Assembly: GCF_000143415.4 (NCBI RefSeq)
Contig: NW_003314333.1
Span: forward strand, 571,207-635,206
DNA length: 64,000 nucleotides
DNA from: Selaginella moellendorffii
Lineage: Eukaryota > Streptophyta > Lycopodiopsida > Selaginellales > Selaginellaceae
Direction of reading: 5' to 3'
The notes beneath the pieces were generated by a model. The model was not told the origin of the DNA. It saw nothing but the letters and a program-made list of their open reading frames with translations, and searched no databases. The translations under genes were made by a program, and so were the position numbers. Of this stretch, positions 41,569 to 51,294 are shown piece by piece (the first letter of the stretch is position 1; each line of letters begins with the position of its first letter).

Positions 41569-42225
41569 CACAAGAAGTGTTGCTGAGGAATCTAGAGGCG
41601 CGGGAAGCTCACCAGAGAGGTGAGCTGCCAACGGAAGAGAAAATGGGCTATGTGGAACGCAACGGACTCATCTATTACAAGCAAACGAGGGTGTATGTTC
41701 CAGAAGGGGAACTAAGGAAGGTAGCCTTGGAAGAGTGTCATGATGGACCTCTCGCGGGACACAGCGGAGTGCCCAAGACGATGAGCTTACTCAAAAGGAA
41801 GTATCACTGGCCAGATATGGCTAAGGACGTCCAAGACTATGTAAAGACATGTCCAACATGTCAGCAGGTCAAAGCCATGACGAAAGCTAGTGGGGGCTTG
41901 TTGCAAAGCATCCCCATTCCAGATCGTCCGTGGAAATGTCTCACGATGGACTTCATCACGGGACTACCCCCAAGCGAGGGGTTCGATGCGATATTCGTGG
42001 TGGTGGACCGATTTTCAAAGATGGCACATTTCATACCCACCACAACGGAAGTGGATGCGGAAGGTGTGGCGAAGCTGTTCTTCGAACAAGTGGTTCGAGT
42101 GCGGGGAAGGCCGGAAGAGATTATCTCAGATCGAGATAAGATCTTCACTAGTAGGTTCTGGAGGACACTCCTAGAACAGTATCGCACCAAGTTGAAATTC
42201 AGCACAGCCTATCACCCACAGACAG

Positions 42226-42272
42226 GTAATGGGTATTAAGTCAAGATTGATGGCACTAACACTTCTTGACAA
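42226..42272 (+). other. Intron-like insertion 1 in Gypsy-2 integrase
   Basis: 47 bases starting gtaatg, with an internal ctaac branch-like motif and a pyrimidine stretch. It ends ...cttgacaa where AG would be expected. Its removal restores the integrase frame exactly between the HPQT and DGQTER blocks. Confidence 0.6.
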
Positions 42273-42687
42273 ACGGACAAACGGAAAGGGTGAATAGGCA
42301 GCTGGAGGATTATTTGCGATGCTATGTCTCGGGAGACCAGACCGACTGGGTAAGTCATTTAGGACTTGCGGAAATGTGTTATAACAACTCACTACATTCG
42401 AGCATCGGATTGAGTCCATAGGAAGTCATCAATGGGCGAGCTATTGAAGGTCCGGTGGAACTCGGCGTGGCCGAGTATCATGGAGAGTTACCCGCAGTGG
42501 AGGCATTCACGGAGGAAAGACTCAACATTTGGAATCTAGTGAGGGATTCCTTGGAACGGGCTCAACAAAGGCAAACTAAGTATGCGAACCAAAAGCGTCG
42601 GGATGTGGAGTTCCAAGCTGGGGAGGTGTGGCTGAACACCAAGAACCTCAGGCTACCAAGTGGGATCAATTGGAAGTTGACCCAAAG

Positions 42688-42739
42688 GTAAAAATGCATG
42701 TATTCCTGTAAATGAATTGATCTTGAGTTCCTTAAGCAG
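42688..42739 (+). other. Intron-like insertion 2 in Gypsy-2 pol
   Basis: 52 bases with GT...AG ends (gtaaaaatg...cttaagcag). Removal joins ...KLTQ+R and FAGPYEIE in frame, the normal order in Gypsy integrase C-termini. Confidence 0.65.
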
Positions 42740-43277
42740 GTTCGCGGGGCCTTACGAGATTGAGGCTCTAATCGGTAAAGTGGCTTACCGTCTCCGACTT
42801 CCTCGAGAGATGGGGAAGATGCATCCCGTGTTCCACGTGAACTTACTCAAGCCGTATTTTGAGGATCCGCTTCGCAAGGACCAAGTAAGACCTTTACCTG
42901 AGGTTATCCAAGGGGAGGAGGAATACAAAGTCGAGGCCATCCTCAATGCACGTAAGAGCAAGCGACAAGGACGCGAGGTGAGAGAGTTCCATGTGAAGTG
43001 GAAAGGATTTCCACACTGCGAAGCAATATGGGAACCGGAGGAGAACCTAGCGAACGCGTGAGATCTAGTGGAGGAATTTCTGCATAGCAGAACTCTATGT
43101 ATTTATGCAAAGTTCAATTAAAAGTATCAATTTGAGAAGTTGAGCAATGGCATATGTTGGGACCCGAAGGCGCGCCGAAGGTAAGCTAATTAGCATGGGT
43201 TAGCTAGGTCGACCAAGCGTAGGGAGCTACGCCCGACTCCCTACGGGGATGTCGAATCCGTAGACGTATTCTACAGA

Positions 43278-43345
43278 GGTTGGGTTCGAGTCCCAACCCC
43301 CTAGTAAAGCAAGGTTGGGTTCAAATCCCAACCCTATACTAGGGT
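43278..43345 (+). other. Two tRNA-like T-arm hairpins with B-box sequences
   Basis: GGTTGGGTTCGAGTCCCAAC and GGTTGGGTTCAAATCCCAAC occur about 35 bases apart in the Gypsy-2 3' untranslated region. Each contains a Pol III B-box (GGTTCRANTCC) within a T-stem-like inverted repeat. No complete tRNA fold was found. Confidence 0.5.
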
Positions 43346-43523
43346 GTGGTGAGGTGAGGAGTATAGGGACACCTATATTCCGTTGTCATGGGCTCTTGGC
43401 CGGGGAGGCTAACTTAGGCACACTGCTAAGTGGGGGGATGCCCCCGGAGACATGGTCAACAAGTCGTAGGATAAAATGAGACGTTTGATGTGGGCATCGA
43501 ACTTCTTCTATGGGTGGTGGAGT

Positions 43524-44685
43524 TGTAAGGAACCAACTCGCCGAGGTGTCGTAGGCTAAAGGAACCCCGAAAGCATGACCAAAATGACAAAGAGTTCATT
43601 GGATGGGACCAAGTCGAAGATCGAGTCCAAGACCGACTCTAGGACCGAGTTCGAGATAGAGTCCGGAATCGAGTCCGAGACCGACTCGGGGACCGAGTTC
43701 AAGTCCGAGTTCGAGACCAAGTTCGAGACGGAGTCCGAAATCCGAAATCGGGTCCGAGACCGAGTTCGAGGTCGAGTCCGAGGTCGGGTCCAAGATCGGG
43801 TTTGAGATCGAGTCCGAGATTGAGTCCGAGACCGAATCCGAAGTCGGATCCGAAATCGGGTCCGAGATCGAGCCAGAGACTAAGTCCAAATACTAATACG
43901 GGTCAAGGGGTGAAAGCCCAAAGCGTGCGTCTCCCAGGGGGGGGGGGGGGGGGGGGGGGGGCTCCAAGGGGTTCCAAAAATTTTGGAGGGATAGGGGGGG
44001 CCCGGAACCCGTTTTGAAGGGACCCTCTTGGGGGGCTTCCAAACCCACTTGGGGGTGAAAACGGGACCAAGGGGCCTTGGGGGGGAAGGAACATGGACTT
44101 GGGTGGGGCCGGAGGGGCCCTCCAAGGAAGGGTTCAAAAACAACCCCCCCTTTTGAAAGGGAAAACGATTGGGGGGCCCCCCGCCCTTGGGGGGGGGTGC
44201 CCCACTTGAGTACCATGCGGCTCATTGGTCCTTGCCCTACCTAGGGGCTTGGGCCTTTCTTCGGGATGGAAGTGGGGGGGTAGAGGTACCCATACCAGGC
44301 CGCTAGGCCACGGTGTTTCGCCCCGGCGTCCCGAAGCAAGTGTTGCACTCAAGACTTGGGATTTAGAGGGTCCCATGATCAAGTCTTGTGGTACCAAGGG
44401 ATGTTAGGAACCTGGAAGCTTGGTGTGCTTGGTTGCTTGTGCTTGCGGGGAGTGTAGCCGAACCTTAAGTCCAGTCTAACCCGGGGAGGGGGATTGGGAG
44501 TGATTTGGGAATCCGTGGATGGATGGGTAACACTCCGTTGCTCGTGCAGTGAGTAGCTGAGACCAAGTAGGAGCTGGTACCATAGGCGAGAACCTTGGCA
44601 AGGGAACTTAGCAAAAGCCAAGGCAGTGTTGGACGGATAGACAAGGTAAGTTGGCAAATTGGAAAGGAAAAATTTGTGGCTTACA
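43524..44685 (+). repeat. Gypsy-2 3' LTR
   Basis: 1,162 bases, same ends as the 5' LTR and preceded by the purine-rich GGGTGGTGGAGT. Outside 43,937-44,200 it is nearly identical to the 5' LTR. Inside that interval it is full of G and C runs. Confidence 0.93.
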
Positions 44686-45629
44686 GTGGCATTATTGCAT
44701 GCCATACATCAACATCTTTATGTCCTCTTGCTTTTGTTTTCTTTTGTATACAAACATATTATAGAAATGTTATATAATATTTCAAAAAAGTTAAATTTTA
44801 AATTGGTTCATACTTTATCTAACATTTTTTTGCTATGGTGGTGTACCTAGAATTATCTTCGGGAACCTTCAAGGAACTCTGTTCCTTAGCTTGCTAAGGC
44901 TTCTTCTTTGCAAGATCCCTATTCACCATATGGTCTAACATACTTGGATACTTAGTGTGGTTCAATGGGACCTCACTCTAGCCCCGTGGCTAAAGCACCC
45001 AAAAGTGGAAGGTGGGAAAGGCTCATATAGGACTACGGTGTTCCAAAATGTTGTCCCAAAATCCTAGACTGTGGAAAGGAAGAGGGGCAGTGTTTTGGTG
45101 TAGTGACCAAGGATATGGTTCCATGGTGAGGAAGTCCCAAAGTACAGTGGGACTTAGTGATCAGGCCAGTGGGACTTAACTTAATTTGTAGTGTGGGTGA
45201 ATATAGCCATGAATAGAAAGGGATTTGGTGGGGACTAAAATGGGGATAATGGGGAAAGTTGTTTTTTATGTTTACTAGCATTTTAAGGATGCTAAGGAGT
45301 GGATCTGGGATAACCACTTATAGATGGATGGCCCAGTCTTTGAGAGACAGGATTGTGATGCAGGTGGTGTTGGACCACTAATATGGCAAAGGAAAATGAA
45401 CATGGCTTTAGTGTAACAGGCTGATATATCGGTGGTACTTTTGGATGTCGGTCATGGGATCGAACATATGAAGCACTTAGACCAAGTGCAAAGGTTGAGT
45501 GGCATAAATACCATTCTCATGGCTAACAAGCCCCAAGTCCAAAATAGGATTTATGGAGGTTGTGAGTGAGACTCCTCCAAGTAGTCGGAAGTGTGGTTAA
45601 GTGACTAAAGTAGAATAAAAAATTTAATC
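44686..45629. other. Spacer without recognised genes
   Basis: About 0.9 kb of moderately AT-rich DNA. Short ORFs show no recognisable motif. Confidence 0.5.
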
Positions 45630-45992
45630 GCTTATAAATTGATATTGTTATTACCCAAGTTCAAGGACAAAAGTGAAGATGTGGTTGTGGCTATGATATC
45701 TACTATTGGATGTGTGATGAAGAAGGTCACACTTATCGGCATTATCGACATTTTCTGGATTAACAATCTCCATTTCCTAAGTGGAGACCTTAGTGTCAAC
45801 AATGTCCTATTGATGCTATTGCAATGGAAGGTTTGGACACCAAAATGCTTTTGGGAAATGAGAAGACATGCAAGTAGCAGAGGGTCCTTATGCAAATAAG
45901 TCAATGATCTTCACATTTTTCTTTTGGGAGTATCATCTTGACACCAGTTCATCTAGTATTTACTTTCCAACTTCATTTTTATAACAAAAGGT

Positions 45993-46915
45993 TTTAGGGA
46001 ACCAACTCTCCATGGTGTTATAGTCTAAAGGATCCCTAAAACCACGATTGGTCGAAATAATAAAGAATTCATTAGATGAGATTGAGTTCGAGACTAAGTT
46101 TGAGATTGAGTTCAAGACCAAGTTCAAGACTAAGTCTGAGATTTGAGATCGGGTCTGAGACCGAGTCCAAGATCGAGTCCAAGACCGAGCCTGAGGTCGG
46201 ATCCAAAATCGAGTTCAAGATCAAGTTCTGAGACCAAGTCCGAATACTAATACAGGTTATGGGGTGAAAGAGTGATCGTTCCACAAAGAGAGGGAGGGGG
46301 TGGGGGGCATTGCATAAGGTTCCAAATGTATAGTAGGGATAGTGATTTCCAAAAACTAGTTTAAAGGAACTCTTCAATAATGTTTCCAAACCAGCTTAAG
46401 GTTAAAATAGGGGGTTAAGGGCCTTGGGTGGAACTCGGTCAAGTGGTGCTAAAGAGGCCAACAGAGAAAGTGTGTAAGAAGAGCTCCTACTCTCGGAAGG
46501 GAAACCAACTATAGTGCTCCCAACTCAGATGGAATGGTGCCCCACTTGAGTACCATATGGCTCATTGGTCCTTACTCCTTCCCTTCAGGATGGAAATGGG
46601 GGAATAAAGGTACCCACACTGGGCCATTAGGCCATAATGCTTCCCCTGGGGTCCCAAAGTAAGATATGCACCCAAAGCAAGGTCTCATGATCAAGTCTTG
46701 CTGTACCACGGGGTATTAAAAACTTGGTAGCTTGGTGTGCTTGGCTGCTTATGCCTGTGGGATTGTAACTAAACCTTAAGTTCAATCTAACCCGGGGAAG
46801 GGGATTGAAAGAAAATTTGGGAATCCATGGATGGATGGCTAACACTCCATTGCTTATGTAGTCAATAACTAAAACTAAGTGGAACTAAATAAAAGATAAT
46901 ACAATAGGTAGGAAT
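45993..46915 (+). repeat. Decayed Gypsy-2-type LTR nested in the Gypsy-1 relative
   Basis: Collinear with the Gypsy-2 LTR from 'gggaaccaactc' through a GAGTCC-type array (46,075-46,245) to 'aacactccattgct'. It lacks the last 70 or so bases. It sits in the former protease region of the host element. Confidence 0.8.
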
Positions 46916-49369
46916 GTGTGTGTGGGTGATTTCAAGCTTGAGATACAGTCATTATGGGTGGCACTGATTCAAACTTTTAACCTCATTTGTGATATGTATT
47001 GGTTGTAGTCCAATTATGCCAAGTATAAATTTGAGGCTTCTCCCCTTTGTCTCATACTTCTTTATATTATTTCTATTCCTTTTATTTCTATTGCTCTTTA
47101 TCCCTTTATTTTTACCTCTACTTCCCTATCAATTTGGTCTCCTCATTACTTTCTCCTATATTTTTGTCTTGTTCCTCTATTCCTTCTTTAGATCCCTCCA
47201 ATAGTTTTTGTGTTATAGTGGTTAACCAAATTATAAAAGAGTATGCTAATCTTTTTTAATTTGACCTGTTATCTAGGGCCAAGATTGTAACAAGTCATCC
47301 TATTCCAACTAAGGATGTTTGTCTAATCAAGGTTTTTATTTGTTATTTATCACCAAAAGAGATCAAGATTTTACATGCAAACATTAAAAAGATGTTGGAA
47401 AAGGGTGTTATACAAAAGTCGCGGAATCCTTAAGTATGTGAACCTCATTTTATGACAAAGTTTGATAGAAGTATTTATTTCTACATTGACTATTGTCCAT
47501 TAAATAAAATGACAATCCCAGATGTGTACCTTCTTCCTCATACTATTGATCTTTTAAATAATCTAAGGAAAAGTTATTGGTTCATAAAGTTAAATCTTAC
47601 TTCTGGGTATTAGCCAATGTCAATGGCCAAAAAAGATATTCCCAAGATTGTTTTTTGTAAACCATTTGGTTTGTATAAATTTTTAGTGATATTGTTTGGT
47701 TTAAACAATGCTCTAGTAACATTTCAGGAAGATAATGGATGAAGTTCTTTGCAATATGCTAGAGGTAACTGTTGACTTCATTGATGATGTCTTGATCCAC
47801 TTGAAAGGGACATAGGAGGAACACGTCCATAATGGTTGTAAAGTGTTAGATTAGTTATGGGAAGAAAGGGAATCTCATATTTTTAATGAGTCTATTGTTC
47901 CAATATATATGGATTTTTTGGATAAGAATCCTATGCCATTGATTGTTGCTGTACTTGATATTTAGTATCCACAAAGTGTGGAACAAAATTTACCTTCTCT
48001 TGATGAGGCTCACATGAGTTGTGGATCTGAAGGCTTTGTGATGGGTTTGAGAATTCTGTATCACTTTTTAATGACTTGCCATTTGGAATTTACATTCTAA
48101 ATATCATTTTGAAAACGACCTTTTTTATTTTGTGGGGATGGATTTTAATGATCATTTATAGTTGGTGGTGCCTTTGATCTTTATTCTATACTTTCTCTAT
48201 GTCTACCATGATTCTCCTATTTTAGGCAGATATATAGGACATTATTGTATGACCAAGAAACTGTGAAAATCTTTCTATTGATTGAAGATGCAACATAATG
48301 TTATTCGGTATATGCATAGTTGTGTTTGGTCCCAAGCTTATAATATTCCCCCTTGTGTTGTAAAAGGATAGTTGGAATCAATTACAATTTCCTATTTATT
48401 TGATTTGGTGGCATTTGATTTGATAGGGCCTTTTCCAATATCAACTGCTAGCAATAAGTATGTCATTATTGCTTCTGACTACTTGACTTGTTGGGTGGAA
48501 GTTAGTATTTTGATAGTGTGTTTACAATTATTGTTGAATACTTCTTCCTTAATCAAATAGTGTTTTAGCATTCATATTTAGAGCAAATTCTTTTGAATAA
48601 TGATCCTGCATTTATGGTTGAGGCATTTCATGTTTTAACGTCTCGGTTGAGATATACCACACATTCACAAGTACTTATCATCTACAGTCAAATGAATTGG
48701 TGGAATGGCTCGTTCAGACCTTCAAAAGGATAATCGTGAAGGACATGAACTTTTAACATTCATATTAGAATGATTATTTGTCATCTTTTCGATATATATA
48801 TATCATAAGGGTGCAGAGTTCTATTGGTGCTTCACCATATAAATTTATATATAATTATAATCTAATATTGCCAACGAAATTGAGTTTACCTTCACGATTG
48901 CGACAAATTGTCAATGCTAAGTTTTGGGATTAATATTTGACAAACATTCTTCCATTGGTTTGAGCAGAGTTTGCTAAACACATGGGCCACATACAAGTGG
49001 GATAACAATGACATTATAACTTCTATCATCATCCACCTACAAAGTACAAAATGGATAACTTGGTGTTAGTTTGTGTTCTCAATCTTATGGTATATGGTTT
49101 TTTTAAGGGGATTCTTATTTAGTGGAAGAGACCCTATTAAATGTTATGGCAAGTTGGACTGCAAATTTATTAAGTTTGGCATGACATTTAACAAACGGAT
49201 CCTTCAGAAATTATGCATGTGTAACAGCTGAAACACTTCATATAAAAGGATCAAGAATAACTAACACCACCTATAGTTCCATTGATACCTCCTCCTAATG
49301 TTCTTTTAGATCCTATATTCATTAAAGAACTTTAATTGCCTTTCATCTTTCTAAGAGAAGGGGATAATA

Positions 49370-49542
49370 TGTGGATTAAGTGTATGGTTATAATACCGTA
49401 TATTAATTTTAATATTGTTGGATTTTGATAGCCATCTGATTTTTTTTAATGTGGACCACTCGCGCTTGTATATAAGCCAAGGTTTTTGGGCTAATTGATA
49501 TACACATTTTTGTATTTCATTTCTATATTCCATGCACTCACA
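49370..49542 (+). repeat. 3' LTR of the decayed Gypsy-1 relative
   Basis: 173 bases, TGTGGATTAAG...GCACTCACA, about the Gypsy-1 LTR length with many transitions. The purine tract 'aagagaaggggataa' precedes it. Confidence 0.85.
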
Positions 49543-50472
49543 CATATAAAGATAATTTATAATAATTTATATTTTTAATATGAAAATGTAGTAAATCTAT
49601 ATTTAGTATATCTAAAATTAAATTTAAAAAGATATTCCTAAGTTTGAAAATCAACCCCTTAAAGTTTAAAAGTAGCTGCTTGATTGGGGAAAAATATAGG
49701 TGGTGTTTAGTGGATGCATTAGTAAGGAATTGTGATGAAAACCTTAGTTTTAAAGTTTTTTCCGTCACTAAAATATAATTTTAATTATTTAAAAATTTAT
49801 ATATTTTAGGTTGATTTCATATTTATAATATTAAAAATTAGCAATATAATAAAATATTTTTAAAATTAAATTAGAAAAACTAAATTTATATATATATATA
49901 TATATATTCTCATGTTTCAATGAACTTTTTTTTACTTAAAATTAAACAAATTATAATTTAAATAATTTATAAACCAATTTAAACAAGTAATTATACATTT
50001 TTATTTTTATTTTCTAACATGTTCATTTGGATTTCAACCAACACTGCAGCAAATTAAAATCACAAAAAACATTTACCTATTTTATTATATCTGCCACAAA
50101 TGTTATCTGGCATGATATATTCCCGAAGTGTGTCCCCAAACAAATTATTATCTCTGGCATATGCTTGCCGTAGTCTGAACTTCAAAAAACGCTTTGCAGG
50201 TTATCTTTTTCTTAAATTTCCTCACTATTGATTCGCTGTCTGTCCACGGAGAAGCTGGCTGGATTCCGCAGCGCATTCATTGGTGGCGGGTAAATAAGAG
50301 GTAGATCTGATCCATGGAATGGAGGGAGTGAAGCAGTCAATCCAGCAACAAACCAATCCAGCAAGAAACCAAAAGGAAAAAGAAATACCGAAGAACACTC
50401 TGTGGCTCTAGAGAAGAGAGAAGAGCAAGCGCTCCCAATATCCATTCCAATTAGCTGCTGCCAAGGTAAGCA
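49543..50472. other. AT-rich spacer upstream of the fasciclin-like gene
   Basis: 49,549-49,925 matches the repeat at 13,955-14,310. A (TA)n run lies near 49,890-49,910. The last 250 bases are GC-balanced and probably hold the promoter and leader of the next gene. TAAATAAG near 50,290 is a possible TATA element. Confidence 0.5.
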
Positions 50473-51252
50473 ATGAGGATCCCAATCCTCCTCTCCATCG
50501 CAATTGCTGCCATCGCCATTGCTGCTCGAGGAGCTCTGGGAGAATCCGGCAACTTCAACATCACCGAGGAGCTGGCCACCAATCCAAAGTACTCCGACTT
50601 CAACACCGTCCTCTCCAAATCCGGCCTCGCCGACACCATCAACGCCATGAACTCCCTCACAGTCTGCGTCCTCACGAACTCCCAGATGGCCACCCTCCGC
50701 TCCACACTCTCCCACGCCGATTCTTCCGATCCCAAGAAGGTGGCCGCGCTCGTCCGCCCCATGATCCTCCTCACCTTCATCGATCCCACCAATCCCAACA
50801 CCGCCAGGAGCATCCGCGGCAGCCAGCAAGTAGCGTCGCTCTACCAGGCCGCCGGAGCCGCCAGCACGGACCAAGGAATCGCCAACCTCACCACCACTCG
50901 CAAGGGATCTCTCCAGATCGTCGCCGCCGGGGGTTCCAACGCCACCATCACCAAGAGCGTCAAGCTCATCGCCTACAACCTCAGCATTGTCGAGGTGAGC
51001 AATCCTCTCCTCCCTACCGGTGTTCTTGGCTCCGACCAGAACGCTCCTGTTGTCTCGGTAGTCCCGTCACCCCCGCCAGTGAAAGCTCCCGCAAAGTCGC
51101 CACCCAGTGCCGCCGAGGATTCGTCTTCCACTCCGGACGAGAGCGACGATCAACCCGACAAGACACCAATCAAATCCGCTGCTGCTCGAGCTTCTCGGCT
51201 CGGATTGGTGGCCTGGCCGCTGCTCCTGCTTCTTGCTGCTCGGAAACTCTAG
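50473..51252 (+). CDS. Fasciclin-like arabinogalactan protein
   Basis: 259 residues, no intron. Residues 1-23 form a signal peptide (MRIPILLSIAIAAIAIAARG). One FAS1 domain spans about 25-178, with the typical ATNPKYSDFNTVLSKSGL start, TVCVLTNSQMA, RPMILLTFI and a closing KLIAYNLSIVEV. Several N-glycosylation sequons (NIT, NLT, NAT, NLS) are present. A Pro/Ala/Ser-rich AGP module follows (VVPSPPPVKAPAKSPPSA), then a charged linker. The C-terminal hydrophobic tail (LGLVAWPLLLLLAARKL) fits a GPI-anchor signal. Such proteins sit at the outer plasma membrane or wall and act in adhesion (family knowledge). It converges with the PPR gene 42 bases downstream. A broken relative lies at 9,954-10,250. 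Confidence 0.92.
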   Translation: MRIPILLSIAIAAIAIAARGALGESGNFNITEELATNPKYSDFNTVLSKSGLADTINAMNSLTVCVLTNSQMATLRSTLSHADSSDPKKVAALVRPMILLTFIDPTNPNTARSIRGSQQVASLYQAAGAASTDQGIANLTTTRKGSLQIVAAGGSNATITKSVKLIAYNLSIVEVSNPLLPTGVLGSDQNAPVVSVVPSPPPVKAPAKSPPSAAEDSSSTPDESDDQPDKTPIKSAAARASRLGLVAWPLLLLLAARKL

Positions 51253-51294
51253 CCTCCTTGCAAATTATCCATGGATCTTCCAGATCTAAAAAGC

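Larger units (their letters stand above)
41577..43061 (+). pseudogene. Gypsy-2 integrase with C-terminal chromodomain (interrupted)
   Basis: The HHCC zinc-binding region (HSGVPKTMSLLKRKYHWPDM, CPTCQQ) is followed by the DDE core: MDFITGLPPSEGFD, IISDRDKIFTSRFW and YHPQT, then the Glu-bearing part after an intron-like insertion at 42,226-42,272. A TAG at 42,419-42,421 and a second intron-like insertion (42,688-42,739) follow. The end is a chromodomain: YKVEAILNARKSK, FHVKWKGFPHCEAIWEPEEN. Chromodomains steer chromovirus integration to methylated-histone chromatin (family knowledge). Confidence 0.9.
24711..44685 (+). mobile_element. Ty3/Gypsy chromovirus-type retrotransposon Gypsy-2, split by a 12.4-kb insertion
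   Basis: LTRs of about 1,150 bases (TGTAAGG...GCTTACA) flank a tRNA-Met primer-binding site, gag, zinc knuckle, protease, RT, RNase H, integrase and a C-terminal chromodomain. The interior is interrupted between 27,628 and 40,067. Removing the insert and one AAAG target copy restores a continuous pol frame across the junction. Element length without the insert is about 7.5 kb. Frameshifts, nonsense codons and two intron-like insertions make it non-autonomous now. No convincing target duplication flanks the element (ccagt / gtggc), partly because the left side abuts telomeric repeats. Confidence 0.93.
45630..49542 (+). mobile_element. Decayed, 5'-truncated relative of Gypsy-1
   Basis: Collinear with Gypsy-1 from the end of gag (about 5,905) through protease, RT, integrase and the 3' LTR (49,370-49,542). 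It has lost about 180 bases of the protease region around the nested LTR. About 750 bases covering the end of RT and RNase H are missing at about 47,855-47,885. Most substitutions are C->T or G->A, giving many stops. Recognisable remnants include FIDDVLIH, 'cattgatgatgtcttgatccac' and the TATATAAG promoter. Confidence 0.88.

Noticed and set aside
43278-43345. Complete tRNA gene
   Set aside because: Only T-arm-like hairpins with B boxes are present. I found no acceptor, D-arm and anticodon arrangement that folds.
50212-50874. 220-codon minus-strand ORF opposite the fasciclin-like gene
   Set aside because: Antisense shadow of the GC-rich FAS1 coding region, composed of Gly/Glu/Val-rich sequence without motifs.
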